Assembly (NCBI GenBank): GCA_016463225.1
Contig: JAEMRT010000017.1
Span: 1-64,000, forward strand
Length of the DNA stretch: 64,000 bases
From: Sphingopyxis sp.
GTDB lineage: Bacteria > Pseudomonadota > Alphaproteobacteria > Sphingomonadales > Sphingomonadaceae
Reading direction: 5' to 3'
Program-made: the position numbers and the translations under genes
Shown here: one piece after another, positions 31,040-40,496 of the stretch
Layout of the letters: every line of letters begins with the position of its first letter
How positions within the stretch are numbered: the first letter of the stretch is position 1
Notes under the pieces: model-generated
What the model saw: the letters and a program-made list of their open reading frames with translations, nothing else
The model's database searches: none
What the model was told of the DNA's origin: nothing

Positions 31040-31041
31040 GG

Positions 31042-31455
31042 CTATTTCTTCGCCTCGTCTCCCTGACTTATCGCTACGATGGCTTCTATCTCCACCAGAG
31101 CTTGATGGTGCAGCGGACCGCAGGGAACAATCGATCGTGCGGGGCGGTGCATACCAAAGAAGGCTGCATAGGCCCGGTTGACTTCGCCCCAATGCGCGAC
31201 GTCGGTGACATAGATGGTGCAGCGGACGATGTCTTCGCGCGATGCACCAACCACGCGGATGATGGCCTCGATATTGGCGAGCGCGAAATTGACCTGTTCG
31301 CTGACGGAAAGATCCGCGGCATCGGCCGTCTCGCCGGTCACGCCAAGTTGCCCCGACACGTAAAGAGTGTCGCGGTGCAGTACCGCCTGGGCATAGTGAC
31401 CGCCGGGTGGCGGCGCCGCGTCGCAGCGTATCTCTGACGTTTTCTGAATCATCAT
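31042..31455 (-). CDS. RidA (YjgF/YER057c/UK114) family protein
   Basis: HYAQAVLHRDTLYVSGQLG...EQVNFALANIEAIIRVVGASREDIVRCTIYVTDVAHWGEVNRAYAAFFG...LVEIEAIVAI. Confidence 0.9.
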   Translation of the reverse strand: MMIQKTSEIRCDAAPPPGGHYAQAVLHRDTLYVSGQLGVTGETADAADLSVSEQVNFALANIEAIIRVVGASREDIVRCTIYVTDVAHWGEVNRAYAAFFGMHRPARSIVPCGPLHHQALVEIEAIVAISQGDEAKK

Positions 31456-31472
31456 CTGCTCTCCCAAACCAT

Positions 31473-32624
31473 CTACCAACCGCCAATTCGCGGCCATTCT
31501 TCGACCAGCTTTCCTCCGCGCAGCACCGCATAGGAGGTGTAGGCGGCGCAGGTCAGGCAGGCGTGACCGGGAAGAATACGGACGAAGCTGCCGATCGGCA
31601 GGCGTTCGAACCAGCTCTCGTCCGGTACCGGGACACCGCCATGTTCCTGATGGACGGTCGCGACGGCCAGCGCATCCAGCGGCGCGAGCGTGACTGCATC
31701 GCACACCAGGCCATAGCCCGCGTTCGGCATGAAGCGGTTGGCTCCGTCGTCCTTGGACAAGGCGAGCGCGCCGGCGTCGAGGATCAGGCTGGGGGTGGGG
31801 CCGCGTCGCTGGTGGCCGATCACTGCGGCCAGCACCGAGACCGCAATATCGTCTTGCGTGCAAACGGCTCGCGACAATTGGGAAAGATCACCGAAGAGGT
31901 AAATGCCTGCACGAACTTCGGTGACGCCGACCAAATGTTCGGCGAACATAAGCGTTGGAGTCGAACCGACGCTGACAATGGGGCAAGCATAGCCGTGCTT
32001 GCGCAGAAATTCCGCCGATGCAACGGCCGCATACCGCTCAACTTCGGCAAGCGCCCGAACGGGTGCGGGGTCGTCAAAGCGGTAGGAATGCCCGGCGTGG
32101 GTCATCACGCCCATCAGATCGAGTTGCGGAGACCGGGCCTCTATCGCGCGCGCGATCGCGACCAGCTCTTGCGACGCCGGTTCGGTGCCGCTGCGATGTT
32201 CGCCGCAATCAACCTCTATAAGGATGCCGAAGCGCGCTCCGAGCGCTGCTGCGGCTTCCCCCATGACGGCGACCGCCTCCGGGCTATCGAGCACAAGCAG
32301 CAGCCTTGCGCCATGTTCGTGTTGGATATGGTGGGCGCGGGACAGTTTCGCGGGCGCGATGGCGGTCGTGTAGAGGATATCGCGCCAGCCCGCCGCGGCG
32401 AAATATTCGGCTTCGGCCAGCGTCGAAACGCTGATCGGCCCTCTTTTGCCGTTTGCAGCGACACGCGCGACGTCGGTCGACTTGGCCGTCTTCAGGTGCG
32501 GGCGCAAGGTGACCCCCAGCGCGTCGCAGCGACTGCGCATGCGCGCCGCGTTGCGCTCCAGCCGGTCCGCATCAAGGATCAGGTGCGGGGTATGCAACCC
32601 CGCGAACATCGTGGTCGCGCTCAT
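31473..32624 (-). CDS. DSD1-family PLP-dependent enzyme (D-serine dehydratase/D-threonine aldolase-like)
   Basis: TPHLILDADRLERNAARM...LRPHLKTAKS...IEVDCGEHRSG... and C-terminal metal-site-like PGHACLTC. Confidence 0.85.
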   Translation of the reverse strand: MSATTMFAGLHTPHLILDADRLERNAARMRSRCDALGVTLRPHLKTAKSTDVARVAANGKRGPISVSTLAEAEYFAAAGWRDILYTTAIAPAKLSRAHHIQHEHGARLLLVLDSPEAVAVMGEAAAALGARFGILIEVDCGEHRSGTEPASQELVAIARAIEARSPQLDLMGVMTHAGHSYRFDDPAPVRALAEVERYAAVASAEFLRKHGYACPIVSVGSTPTLMFAEHLVGVTEVRAGIYLFGDLSQLSRAVCTQDDIAVSVLAAVIGHQRRGPTPSLILDAGALALSKDDGANRFMPNAGYGLVCDAVTLAPLDALAVATVHQEHGGVPVPDESWFERLPIGSFVRILPGHACLTCAAYTSYAVLRGGKLVEEWPRIGGW

Positions 32625-33253
32625 CGTGCCAGCTCGCGCAACGGATCGAGCGTGTCGGCAATCAGGAACGGCCGCGCTGCGTCAGCGATAAATGGCAGTC
32701 CGGCCCGGTTGTGCCAGAAAACCGGCATGCCGACGCCGGCCGCGCCTCGAATATCCGCGGGCGAGCCGGCCACGAAGAGCGTCCTTGCGGGATCGGTGCC
32801 GAGCCGGTCGAGGACCGCACGGTATGATTCGGGGCGTGGCTTGTAATATCCGGTTTCTTCGGAGGTCAGCACAACAGAAAAGGCCACCCCGACCCGCTCG
32901 GCAGCCTGCCGCCCCAGAGCCGCCGAACAATTGGTTATGACGCCAAGCGGGATATCACGCGCCGCGACCTCGGCAAGCACCCGCGGTGCCTCTGGCCAGG
33001 GCTGGAGCGTGTGCCAGTCCGCAACCAATGCGGCGGCGGCGGATGCCGCCACACCAGCCTTGACGGCCGCCTCCCGGACAAGGTCTTCATAGGGGCGATA
33101 GACGCCGCAGCCATAAGTCAGCTGGAGATAAGCGCGGCGCCAGCGCAGGCCGTCGGTTTCGGACCCCGCCGCACGGTTCCAGACCGACCATGAATCGAGA
33201 AGGGCCGTCAGAAGATCGAAGACCACGGCTTCGACGGGAGCTGGTTGTTTCAT
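32621..33253 (-). CDS. HAD-family hydrolase (haloacid dehalogenase type II-like)
   Basis: VEAVVFDLLTALLDSWSVWNRAAG...LGVITNCS...YYKPRPESYRAVLDRLG...LFVAGSPADIRGAAGVGM. Confidence 0.8.
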   Translation of the reverse strand: MKQPAPVEAVVFDLLTALLDSWSVWNRAAGSETDGLRWRRAYLQLTYGCGVYRPYEDLVREAAVKAGVAASAAAALVADWHTLQPWPEAPRVLAEVAARDIPLGVITNCSAALGRQAAERVGVAFSVVLTSEETGYYKPRPESYRAVLDRLGTDPARTLFVAGSPADIRGAAGVGMPVFWHNRAGLPFIADAARPFLIADTLDPLRELAR

Positions 33254-33468
33254 CGATCGAGATCCCAATTTAGCAACGATGGCCAAGAACTGCCGCCAAG
33301 CGGCTCCCCGGACGGCAGGGATGCTGCTGTCCGGCGAGAAGCGATTAGCAATCGCACGGCTCGGCCGGCAAATGCCCGTTGCTGATGGTTTCATGCCGTC
33401 CCGTATGAACATGGCGTTCAAAAATCCGCTCGGGCGATCGCGGTGTCCCATGCACCCGCCATGCTTCC

Positions 33469-34368
33469 CTACGCCTTCGCCAGCCTCCAGAATATTTCGG
33501 CGGATGGAGATTGTCGGCCGCGCGGCCGATACAGCCTGACATCGACCGGAATGTCCCAGTGTGCATCGCCCGCCCGCACCAGCGCACCCTGTTGCAGATC
33601 ATCGGCGACGATGCTCAGCGGCAGCCAGGCCAGTCCTTTTGCGTCCTTTGCCATGCGTGCAAGGATCAGCGTGTGCGACGTGAACACCGGCGTAAAACGC
33701 CCTCGCGTCGCTGTTGCATCAAACATCGCCGACACGATGCGATCCATCCCCGATTCGGCGCCATAGGCCAGCAAATTGACCGGATAAGCGGCGTCATCGG
33801 TCAGCGCGTGCAGGGGAGCCCTGTCGGTTCCTCGTGGAGCGCTGACCGGTACCAACGCATCGGACTTGAGCGAAATCGACTGGAAACCTGCGCCGTCGAG
33901 AACCGACGGAGCGTCTGGGTGGAAATAGCACAGACAAAAATGCGCCTTTCCGCTCAGCATCATCTGCTCGGACGTACCCATATTGTCGGCGGTGAGCTGG
34001 ATCGGAATCTCGGTGTCGGTTTTTGCCTGAAGTGCTGCGAGCCACTGCGGAAAGAAGCTCAGCGCCAACGCGTGCGTAACGAGAATTTTGACCATCGACG
34101 CCGAAGTGCCGGCAATTTCCTGCACCTCGCGCCGACCATGTTCGATGTCGCGCAGAACGGTTTCTGCGATGCTGGCGAAGCGTTTTCCGGCCGGCGTCAG
34201 CACCATCTGGTGCGTGCTGCGGTCGACAAGTTCCGCGCCGAGCCATTCTTCGAGCGCGCGAATGCGGCGGCTGAAGGCCGGCTGGGTAACGCAGCGTGCC
34301 GCGGCTGCGCGCGAGAAATTCCCCGCGAGTATCAGGGCGCCGAAATCCTCAAGCCATGCCAGTTCCAT
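33469..34368 (-). CDS. LysR-family transcriptional regulator
   Basis: WLEDFGALILAGNFSRAAAARCVTQPAFSRRIRALEEWLGAELVDRSTHQMVLTPAG. Confidence 0.92.
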   Translation of the reverse strand: MELAWLEDFGALILAGNFSRAAAARCVTQPAFSRRIRALEEWLGAELVDRSTHQMVLTPAGKRFASIAETVLRDIEHGRREVQEIAGTSASMVKILVTHALALSFFPQWLAALQAKTDTEIPIQLTADNMGTSEQMMLSGKAHFCLCYFHPDAPSVLDGAGFQSISLKSDALVPVSAPRGTDRAPLHALTDDAAYPVNLLAYGAESGMDRIVSAMFDATATRGRFTPVFTSHTLILARMAKDAKGLAWLPLSIVADDLQQGALVRAGDAHWDIPVDVRLYRPRGRQSPSAEIFWRLAKA

Positions 34369-34554
34369 TGCTCATGTTCCTTTGGCCGCCTGGAACTTGT
34401 AATGCCCGAACAAGCTGTGCCTACCCCTCCTGATCAGCATGGATTGATCCATATTGTGCATTGGAGCTGCGTTCGCCCGATTGGCAGGTTGTGTCCAACG
34501 CTGCGACCATCGGCGACGATGGTTGCGAAGACAGGCTGATTGAGGGAGTAAGTG

Positions 34555-36633
34555 ATGGGTTTCATTCTGCGGCAGGAACGACGACATCGGGCCAGTCGAG
34601 CGACGGTCCTGACGGCCGCGATGCTTGGCGCAGCGATCCTCCTCAGCGCTCTGCCGGTGATCGGCGCCGAACCGGGGTCGACGCAGACGGCCGCGCTCGT
34701 CCCGCGCGATGCGCTTTTTGCTTCGCTTACCTATTCCGAACTGCAAATCAGCCCTGACGGCAGGCAGCTCGCTTTTCTCCACCCACTGAATGGCGTCCTG
34801 AACGTCTGGGTCGCGCCGCTCGACGATCCCAAGTCGGCAACCCCCGTAACCCGTTTCGATACAAGGCCGCCCGACAGTTTCCAGTGGAGCCCCGACGGGC
34901 GGTACATAGTGGTGCTCAAGGATGTCGGCGGCGAGGAGCATAGCCAGCTCTGGGTCGCGAACCTTGAAAAACGAACGGTCACCAATATGACCGCCGATCC
35001 GGCCGTGCAGACGAAGATCGTGAAGCTTTCAAAGCGCCGCCCGGGCGAAATCCTGGTTGGCATGAACATTCGCGATCGCCGCTATCGCGACATCTACCGG
35101 ATCGACCTCGCGACGGGGCAGCGGACCGAGGTGTTCCGCAACGAGAAAAACTATATCGACGTCGTTGCCGATCCCGATTTCAACATCCGGCTGCTCGTTC
35201 GTGGCAATGTCGACGGCTCGTCGACCTATCTCCGGGTCGACCCCGCTGGGCCAAGCGAGCTCATGACGATCCCGCTCGCCTCGCTACGCAATTCCAGAAT
35301 TTTGAGTCTCGACGGCAATGGCAAGTTGTTGATGTTCGACAGCCGGACCAGCGACAAAGCGAACCTCGTCTCGGTCGATCTCGCCACAGGCCAGCAGGTC
35401 TTGCTCGCTGCATCGGAACGTGCCGATATCGTCGATCCGCTGTTCGACGAAGCCAGCGGCACGCTGCTCGCAACGCGCGAGGACCCGCTGGTCAGCGAAT
35501 GGACGGTGCGATCGGAGGGCGTGCGTGCCGAGTTTGCGGCGCTCGAAGCAGCCGTCACGGGGCCGTTCAAGATCGTCGATCAGACCGCGGACAATGTGCG
35601 CTGGCTGCTCCTCGAAACGGTTGCGAACCGCCCCGACCGCTATAGCTGGTGGGATCGCAAGAGCAGGACGCTGGCGCCGCTCGTGTCGACGCGGCCCGAC
35701 CTCGACAAACAAGCGCTGGCCCGCCGTATCCCGGTCACGATCGCGTCGCGCGATGGCCTGACGCTGCCCAGCTATCTGACGCTTCCGATCGATGCGAAAC
35801 TCGGGGCCGACGGGATGCCGGTGACGCCCGTCCCGATGGTGCTGCTCGTTCACGGCGGCCCCTGGCTTCGCGACGATCTGGCTTTCGACCCGCAGCACGC
35901 ATGGCTGGCCGATCGCGGCTATGCGGTGCTGTCGGTGAATTTTCGCGCGTCGGGGGGCTTCGGCAGCGATTTCATGGCGAAGGGCGACCGGAAATGGTCG
36001 GAAACGATGCACGACGACCTGCTCGACGGGGTGCAATGGGCCATCGACAAGGGGGTCGCGGCAAAGGACCGCGTCGCGGTGATGGGGCTCTCCTATGGTG
36101 GCTATTCGACGCTCGTAGGGCTAAGTTTTACGCCTGATACCTTTCAGTGCGGCGTCGACCTGGCCGGCCCCAGCAATCTGGTGCGGCAAGTCGCCGCCAT
36201 GCCCGACTGGTGGACGTGGCAGCGTCCGCAGTTCGTCAACCGCGTCGGCGATCCGACGACGCCAGAAGGTGCGGCAGACCTGATGCGTCGCTCGCCGATC
36301 GCGCGCGTCGATGCGATTTCCAGGCCGTTGCTGGTCACCAATGGCGCCAACGATCCGCGCATCTTCCCCAGCCAGTCGGAAGAGATCGTTGATGCGTTGA
36401 AGGCGCGCGGAAAGCCGGTGACCTATGCCTTTTATCCCGACGAAGGGCATGTCTATGCGAAGGACGGCACCAACATTTCGTTCGCCGCAATCGCCGAACA
36501 TTTTCTGTCGCAATGCCTGGGCGGGCCAGCCGAACCCTATGGCGACGATCTTGCCGGATCGCGGGTCGAATTGAAGACCGGTGCCGGATTGATCCCGGGG
36601 CTTGAACAGGCGCTTGCGGATATGGGGAAGTGA
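34555..36633 (+). CDS. S9-family (prolyl oligopeptidase-like) serine peptidase
   Basis: Beta-propeller N-terminus; VMGLSYGGYSTLVGLSFTPD nucleophile elbow; YPDEGHVYAKDGT. Confidence 0.9.
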   Translation: MGFILRQERRHRASRATVLTAAMLGAAILLSALPVIGAEPGSTQTAALVPRDALFASLTYSELQISPDGRQLAFLHPLNGVLNVWVAPLDDPKSATPVTRFDTRPPDSFQWSPDGRYIVVLKDVGGEEHSQLWVANLEKRTVTNMTADPAVQTKIVKLSKRRPGEILVGMNIRDRRYRDIYRIDLATGQRTEVFRNEKNYIDVVADPDFNIRLLVRGNVDGSSTYLRVDPAGPSELMTIPLASLRNSRILSLDGNGKLLMFDSRTSDKANLVSVDLATGQQVLLAASERADIVDPLFDEASGTLLATREDPLVSEWTVRSEGVRAEFAALEAAVTGPFKIVDQTADNVRWLLLETVANRPDRYSWWDRKSRTLAPLVSTRPDLDKQALARRIPVTIASRDGLTLPSYLTLPIDAKLGADGMPVTPVPMVLLVHGGPWLRDDLAFDPQHAWLADRGYAVLSVNFRASGGFGSDFMAKGDRKWSETMHDDLLDGVQWAIDKGVAAKDRVAVMGLSYGGYSTLVGLSFTPDTFQCGVDLAGPSNLVRQVAAMPDWWTWQRPQFVNRVGDPTTPEGAADLMRRSPIARVDAISRPLLVTNGANDPRIFPSQSEEIVDALKARGKPVTYAFYPDEGHVYAKDGTNISFAAIAEHFLSQCLGGPAEPYGDDLAGSRVELKTGAGLIPGLEQALADMGK

Positions 36634-36737
36634 GCGTCGGCTAAGGCTCGCCCAGATATTTCGCAAAGGCAGCATCGCCCATCGCTGGGTCGGCATCGCC
36701 GCCGGCCGGGCGTGCCGGATCATCGCCGGCGGCCGCG

Positions 36738-39167
36738 CTAACGGCTCTGCGACCCATATTCGAGCGTGGTGGTCGAGCGGGCCGTCTTGCGGATCCGGTC
36801 GGGCGAAAGCTCGATCTTCTTGAGCTCGTTGGTCTCGTGCATCATCGTCTGGTCGGCGAGATGCGGGTTGCCCCTGCTGTCGGGGCCGATGAACAGGTTT
36901 TGACCGCCCGCATCGACGACCGAATAGAGCGCGCGCCGGTCGGCGCCGATTTCCATCAGCCCGACCCAGCTTTCGCCGCCATTATGCGGCGCCATGGTTG
37001 GCCCGAGCCGCAGTACGGCGGACAGGCGCTTTTCGGGCGCGTCCTCGGCCATCTGCGGACGCTCGGGCGTCTCCAGCGATGCGTCGAAATATTTCCAGAA
37101 GATCGGCTGCTTCCATTCGGCCATATCCTTGCCGGGGAAGCGCGGTTTGACCTCGGCGAGCGTCGCCTTGATCGTGTCGATCAGGACCGCGGTGCGGTCG
37201 CGCCCGTTGAAATAATCGACGCCCAGCGGCGCCCCCGCCGTATCGCCCTGGAAGGCGCGCAGCAGCAGGCTCGACTGATAGGTCAGGTAACGGCCGTCAT
37301 CGATCGCCTTCCACCAGTCGTCCATATCGTCGCCGAAAACGACGCGCGGCGCGACCTGCAGCCAGGCGCGATAGAGCGTCAGACCTGGATCGTCGTATTT
37401 ATGGTCGCCGTCGCGGTCCTGATAGAGCCCGTTGAAGCCGAGCATATATTCAACCGCGCGCTTCACCTCGGGATCGTCGCTCGCCTCGATCGCCTTGCGC
37501 AGATGGGGCGCGAAAAAGTCCGGTGCCGCCTGGTTGCGATCGACCGCGCCGAGCGCGTTGAAAATCTTGCCGTTGAACTCGCGCATATCGAGCAAGGTCA
37601 GCGACTGGCCCGCCTTGGCGAGCCGGTCACCGAGCCGGGTGCGAAAGGTTGCGCCGATCCGCGCATTGTCGCCTTCCTGCGACCAGCCCGTCGCCTTGCT
37701 GTTCCACGAGAAGAGATAGCCTTGCCGCGGGTTGATCATGTGCGGCTTTTCATCGCGCGTCAGAAAGCCCGTCCATTCATATTCGCCGGTGCCCGGCGTC
37801 GGCAGCCGCGGATCGACCCCCGCCGCCTTCTTCGGCAGCGCGCCGGCCTCGAAATAGGCGATCGTACCATCCTCGCCGCCGTAACAGGCGCCAAGGTTCC
37901 AGCCGAGCCGGTCGACCCCCTTTTCGCGGAACTCGGCGAGGCTTTTGGCGCGGCCCATTTCGGCAAAGGCGACCCATGTGTCGAGCTCGCGCCCATGCAC
38001 GCCCATCTGCTGCGCGTAGGCGGTGCCGTTTTCGGCGTCCCAGGCGATCACCGGCCCGTGGATCGTCCACGCGACCTCGCTCGTCACGGTCGCGCCGTCC
38101 TTGACCTTGAAGGTCTCAGTGCGATGTTCCATCCGCTTCCACGCGCCTTTGTGCCAATATTCATACCGGTTCGCCGGGTTGAGCTTTTCGGCGAACATGG
38201 TGCCGGCTTCGCTGCTGCCCGATACGAGCAGCCAGCCATGCTGCGCCCCGCGCCCCATCGTCGGCACACCCCAGCCGGTCGAGCCGAACCCGGCATTGTC
38301 GAAGCCGCCGCCGTGCAGGTGGATTTCGGGGCCGTCGGCGGTCGCCTCGAGCATCAACACCTTGCCGCTTGCGGACTTTTCGGGGCCGACGACCATGCAG
38401 CGGCTCGCGCCCTTCACCGGCTGGAGCGGCGCCACCTGCGCGGCGGCCGCCGCGACGCCGCCGGACGGCAGCTGGACCGGCGAGAGCACCGGCGTGGGTA
38501 TGGGCCGGGCAGGGGCGAGATCGTCGCCCGCCGGGATCGTTGTCGGGGAATCGGGATCGGAAATCGGCACGACGTCGTTGAAAATCTGCCACGCCCTCTC
38601 CTGCCCGTAGCGCGCGATCATCGCTTTCAGGAATTTGAGGTTCTGGATCTCGTAGCTTTCGCGGCCGAGCGGCGCGGCGCTGATCAGCGCGAGATATTCG
38701 GTGAGGCTCCAACGCGTCGGCTTGATTCCCCAGCGGATGAATTCGAGCGGGGTCAGCCGTGCGGGGTCGGCATTCACTTCGTCGATGCGCTTGTTGATAC
38801 CGTCGACCATCGCCTGGATCATCTGGCGATGCTCGGGCGCGAGCGCCTTGTAGCGCTGCATCAGCACCGGGTCGGAAAGCCGCCGCCCGCGCATCATCTT
38901 GTCGCCTTCGATCGCGGAAGCGCCCAGAAGCTCGGCGCGGCGGCCCTGCGTGTTGTGCCGCGCTAGCTCCATCGCGGCGAGGCGATCGGACGCGATCGCA
39001 TAGCCCGCGCCGAACATAACGGCGTCCGATGTCTCCGCCTGCACGTGCGGCACCCCGAAATCGTCGCGGTAGATGCTGACCTTTTCGGCGGCGTTCGCCT
39101 GCGCGGCCACCGCGAGTAGCAGAATGGTCGAAGCATGGAGCAAGGCGGCAGTCGAACGGCGCATCAA
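36738..39167 (-). CDS. penicillin acylase family protein (Ntn hydrolase)
   Basis: Signal peptide; VSIYRDDFGVPHVQAETSDAVMFGAGYAIASDRLAAMELARHNTQGRRAEL; probable beta-chain start GA/SRCMVVGPEKSASGKVLMLEA. Confidence 0.85.
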   Translation of the reverse strand: MMRRSTAALLHASTILLLAVAAQANAAEKVSIYRDDFGVPHVQAETSDAVMFGAGYAIASDRLAAMELARHNTQGRRAELLGASAIEGDKMMRGRRLSDPVLMQRYKALAPEHRQMIQAMVDGINKRIDEVNADPARLTPLEFIRWGIKPTRWSLTEYLALISAAPLGRESYEIQNLKFLKAMIARYGQERAWQIFNDVVPISDPDSPTTIPAGDDLAPARPIPTPVLSPVQLPSGGVAAAAAQVAPLQPVKGASRCMVVGPEKSASGKVLMLEATADGPEIHLHGGGFDNAGFGSTGWGVPTMGRGAQHGWLLVSGSSEAGTMFAEKLNPANRYEYWHKGAWKRMEHRTETFKVKDGATVTSEVAWTIHGPVIAWDAENGTAYAQQMGVHGRELDTWVAFAEMGRAKSLAEFREKGVDRLGWNLGACYGGEDGTIAYFEAGALPKKAAGVDPRLPTPGTGEYEWTGFLTRDEKPHMINPRQGYLFSWNSKATGWSQEGDNARIGATFRTRLGDRLAKAGQSLTLLDMREFNGKIFNALGAVDRNQAAPDFFAPHLRKAIEASDDPEVKRAVEYMLGFNGLYQDRDGDHKYDDPGLTLYRAWLQVAPRVVFGDDMDDWWKAIDDGRYLTYQSSLLLRAFQGDTAGAPLGVDYFNGRDRTAVLIDTIKATLAEVKPRFPGKDMAEWKQPIFWKYFDASLETPERPQMAEDAPEKRLSAVLRLGPTMAPHNGGESWVGLMEIGADRRALYSVVDAGGQNLFIGPDSRGNPHLADQTMMHETNELKKIELSPDRIRKTARSTTTLEYGSQSR

Positions 39168-39185
39168 AGCGTCTCCCCGGATTGG

Positions 39186-40382
39186 TTATTTGGGCAGGAA
39201 TGTCTCGGTCAAGGCGACCCACAGCGCTGCGCCCGTCGGCGAAATGCTGTCGTCGTAGGCGTAGTGCGAATTATGGAGCATCACCGACCCCGGCCCCTCG
39301 TCGCCGTTGCCGAGCAGGAGGAAGCAGCCGGGCACGACGTCGAGGTAGCGCGCAAAATCCTCGCCCCCCATGCCCGGCGCGTCGAGGTCGACGAAGCGGT
39401 CGGGACCGACAACGCCGATCGCGATGTCGCGGACCCTGGCATAAAGATCGGCCGGATTGTGGAGGGCAGGGTAGCCGCGTTCGTAATGAAGCTCGGCAGT
39501 CGCGCCGAAGGATGCCGCGACGCCGGTGACGATCTCGCGCAGCCGCTGCTCGGTCGCATCCTGGCTTGCACGCGACAAGGTGCGTACCGTTCCGCCCATG
39601 CGCGCTTCGTCGGCGATGATGTTGAATGCGGTGCCTGCCTCGACCTTGCAGATCGACACGACCGCGGCGTCCATCGGGTCAGTGCTGCGCGCGACGATGC
39701 TCTGCACGGCGACGATGATCTGCGCGGCGACGAGCACCGGATCGACGGTCAGGTGCGGGCGCGCCGCATGGCCACCCTTGCCCGTGACGACGATCTCGAA
39801 CTTGTCGGCGGCGGCATAAAGCGCGCCCGCGCGCCCCGCGAGCTTGCCTGCCGCGAGGCCGGGGCGGTTGTGAACGCCGAAGATGGCGTCCATCGGAAAG
39901 CGATCGAACAATCCGTCGCGGATCATCGCGCTGGCGCCGCCATCGGGGTCGCCGCCCGGCCCCTGATAGCCGAGCGATTCCTCGGCGGGTTGAAAGATCA
40001 GGTGCACCGCACCGTCGAAGTTGCGCGTCGCGGCGAGATGCTTTGCGGCGCCCAGCAGCATCGTCGTATGCCCGTCATGGCCGCAGGCGTGCATCACGCC
40101 GGGTGTGCAGGATTTATGGTCGGACTCGGTCAGTTCGGTCATCGGCAGCGCGTCGATGTCGGCGCGGATGCCAATTGCGCGATCCGACCCGCCGGCGCGG
40201 ATCGTCGCGACGATGCCGGTGCCACCGATGCCGGTCGCGACCTCGTCGACGCCAAAGCTTTCGAGCAGGTCGAGGATGAAACGGACCGTGCCGTCTTCGT
40301 GAAAGCCGAGTTCGGGGTGCTGGTGGATATGCCGGCGCCAGGCGGTCATGTCGGCTTCGAGTGATAAGACGTCAACGGACAT
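39186..40382 (-). CDS. M20-family amidohydrolase (aminoacylase/hippurate hydrolase-like)
   Basis: RRHIHQHPELGFHE, GIRADIDALPM, HACGHDGHTTMLLGAAK, VHLIFQPAEE. Confidence 0.92.
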   Translation of the reverse strand: MSVDVLSLEADMTAWRRHIHQHPELGFHEDGTVRFILDLLESFGVDEVATGIGGTGIVATIRAGGSDRAIGIRADIDALPMTELTESDHKSCTPGVMHACGHDGHTTMLLGAAKHLAATRNFDGAVHLIFQPAEESLGYQGPGGDPDGGASAMIRDGLFDRFPMDAIFGVHNRPGLAAGKLAGRAGALYAAADKFEIVVTGKGGHAARPHLTVDPVLVAAQIIVAVQSIVARSTDPMDAAVVSICKVEAGTAFNIIADEARMGGTVRTLSRASQDATEQRLREIVTGVAASFGATAELHYERGYPALHNPADLYARVRDIAIGVVGPDRFVDLDAPGMGGEDFARYLDVVPGCFLLLGNGDEGPGSVMLHNSHYAYDDSISPTGAALWVALTETFLPK

Positions 40383-40496
40383 GGGGACGCACCTCCTGGC
40401 GCAGCGGCAAGGTCAGGCTAGGGGCGGTGGGCCGCCCGCCCCAATGCTTATTGGACATGGTTGCATGTTCCACGGCAAATTTCATCACGGGTTCCC

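Noticed and set aside
31407-32846. 479-aa plus-strand ORF
   Set aside because: Shadow of the DSD1-like gene, which has clear family motifs on the minus strand.
36837-38966. 709-aa plus-strand ORF
   Set aside because: Antisense shadow of the penicillin acylase gene; low-complexity R/G/A-rich translation with no domain-like motifs, typical of high-GC DNA.
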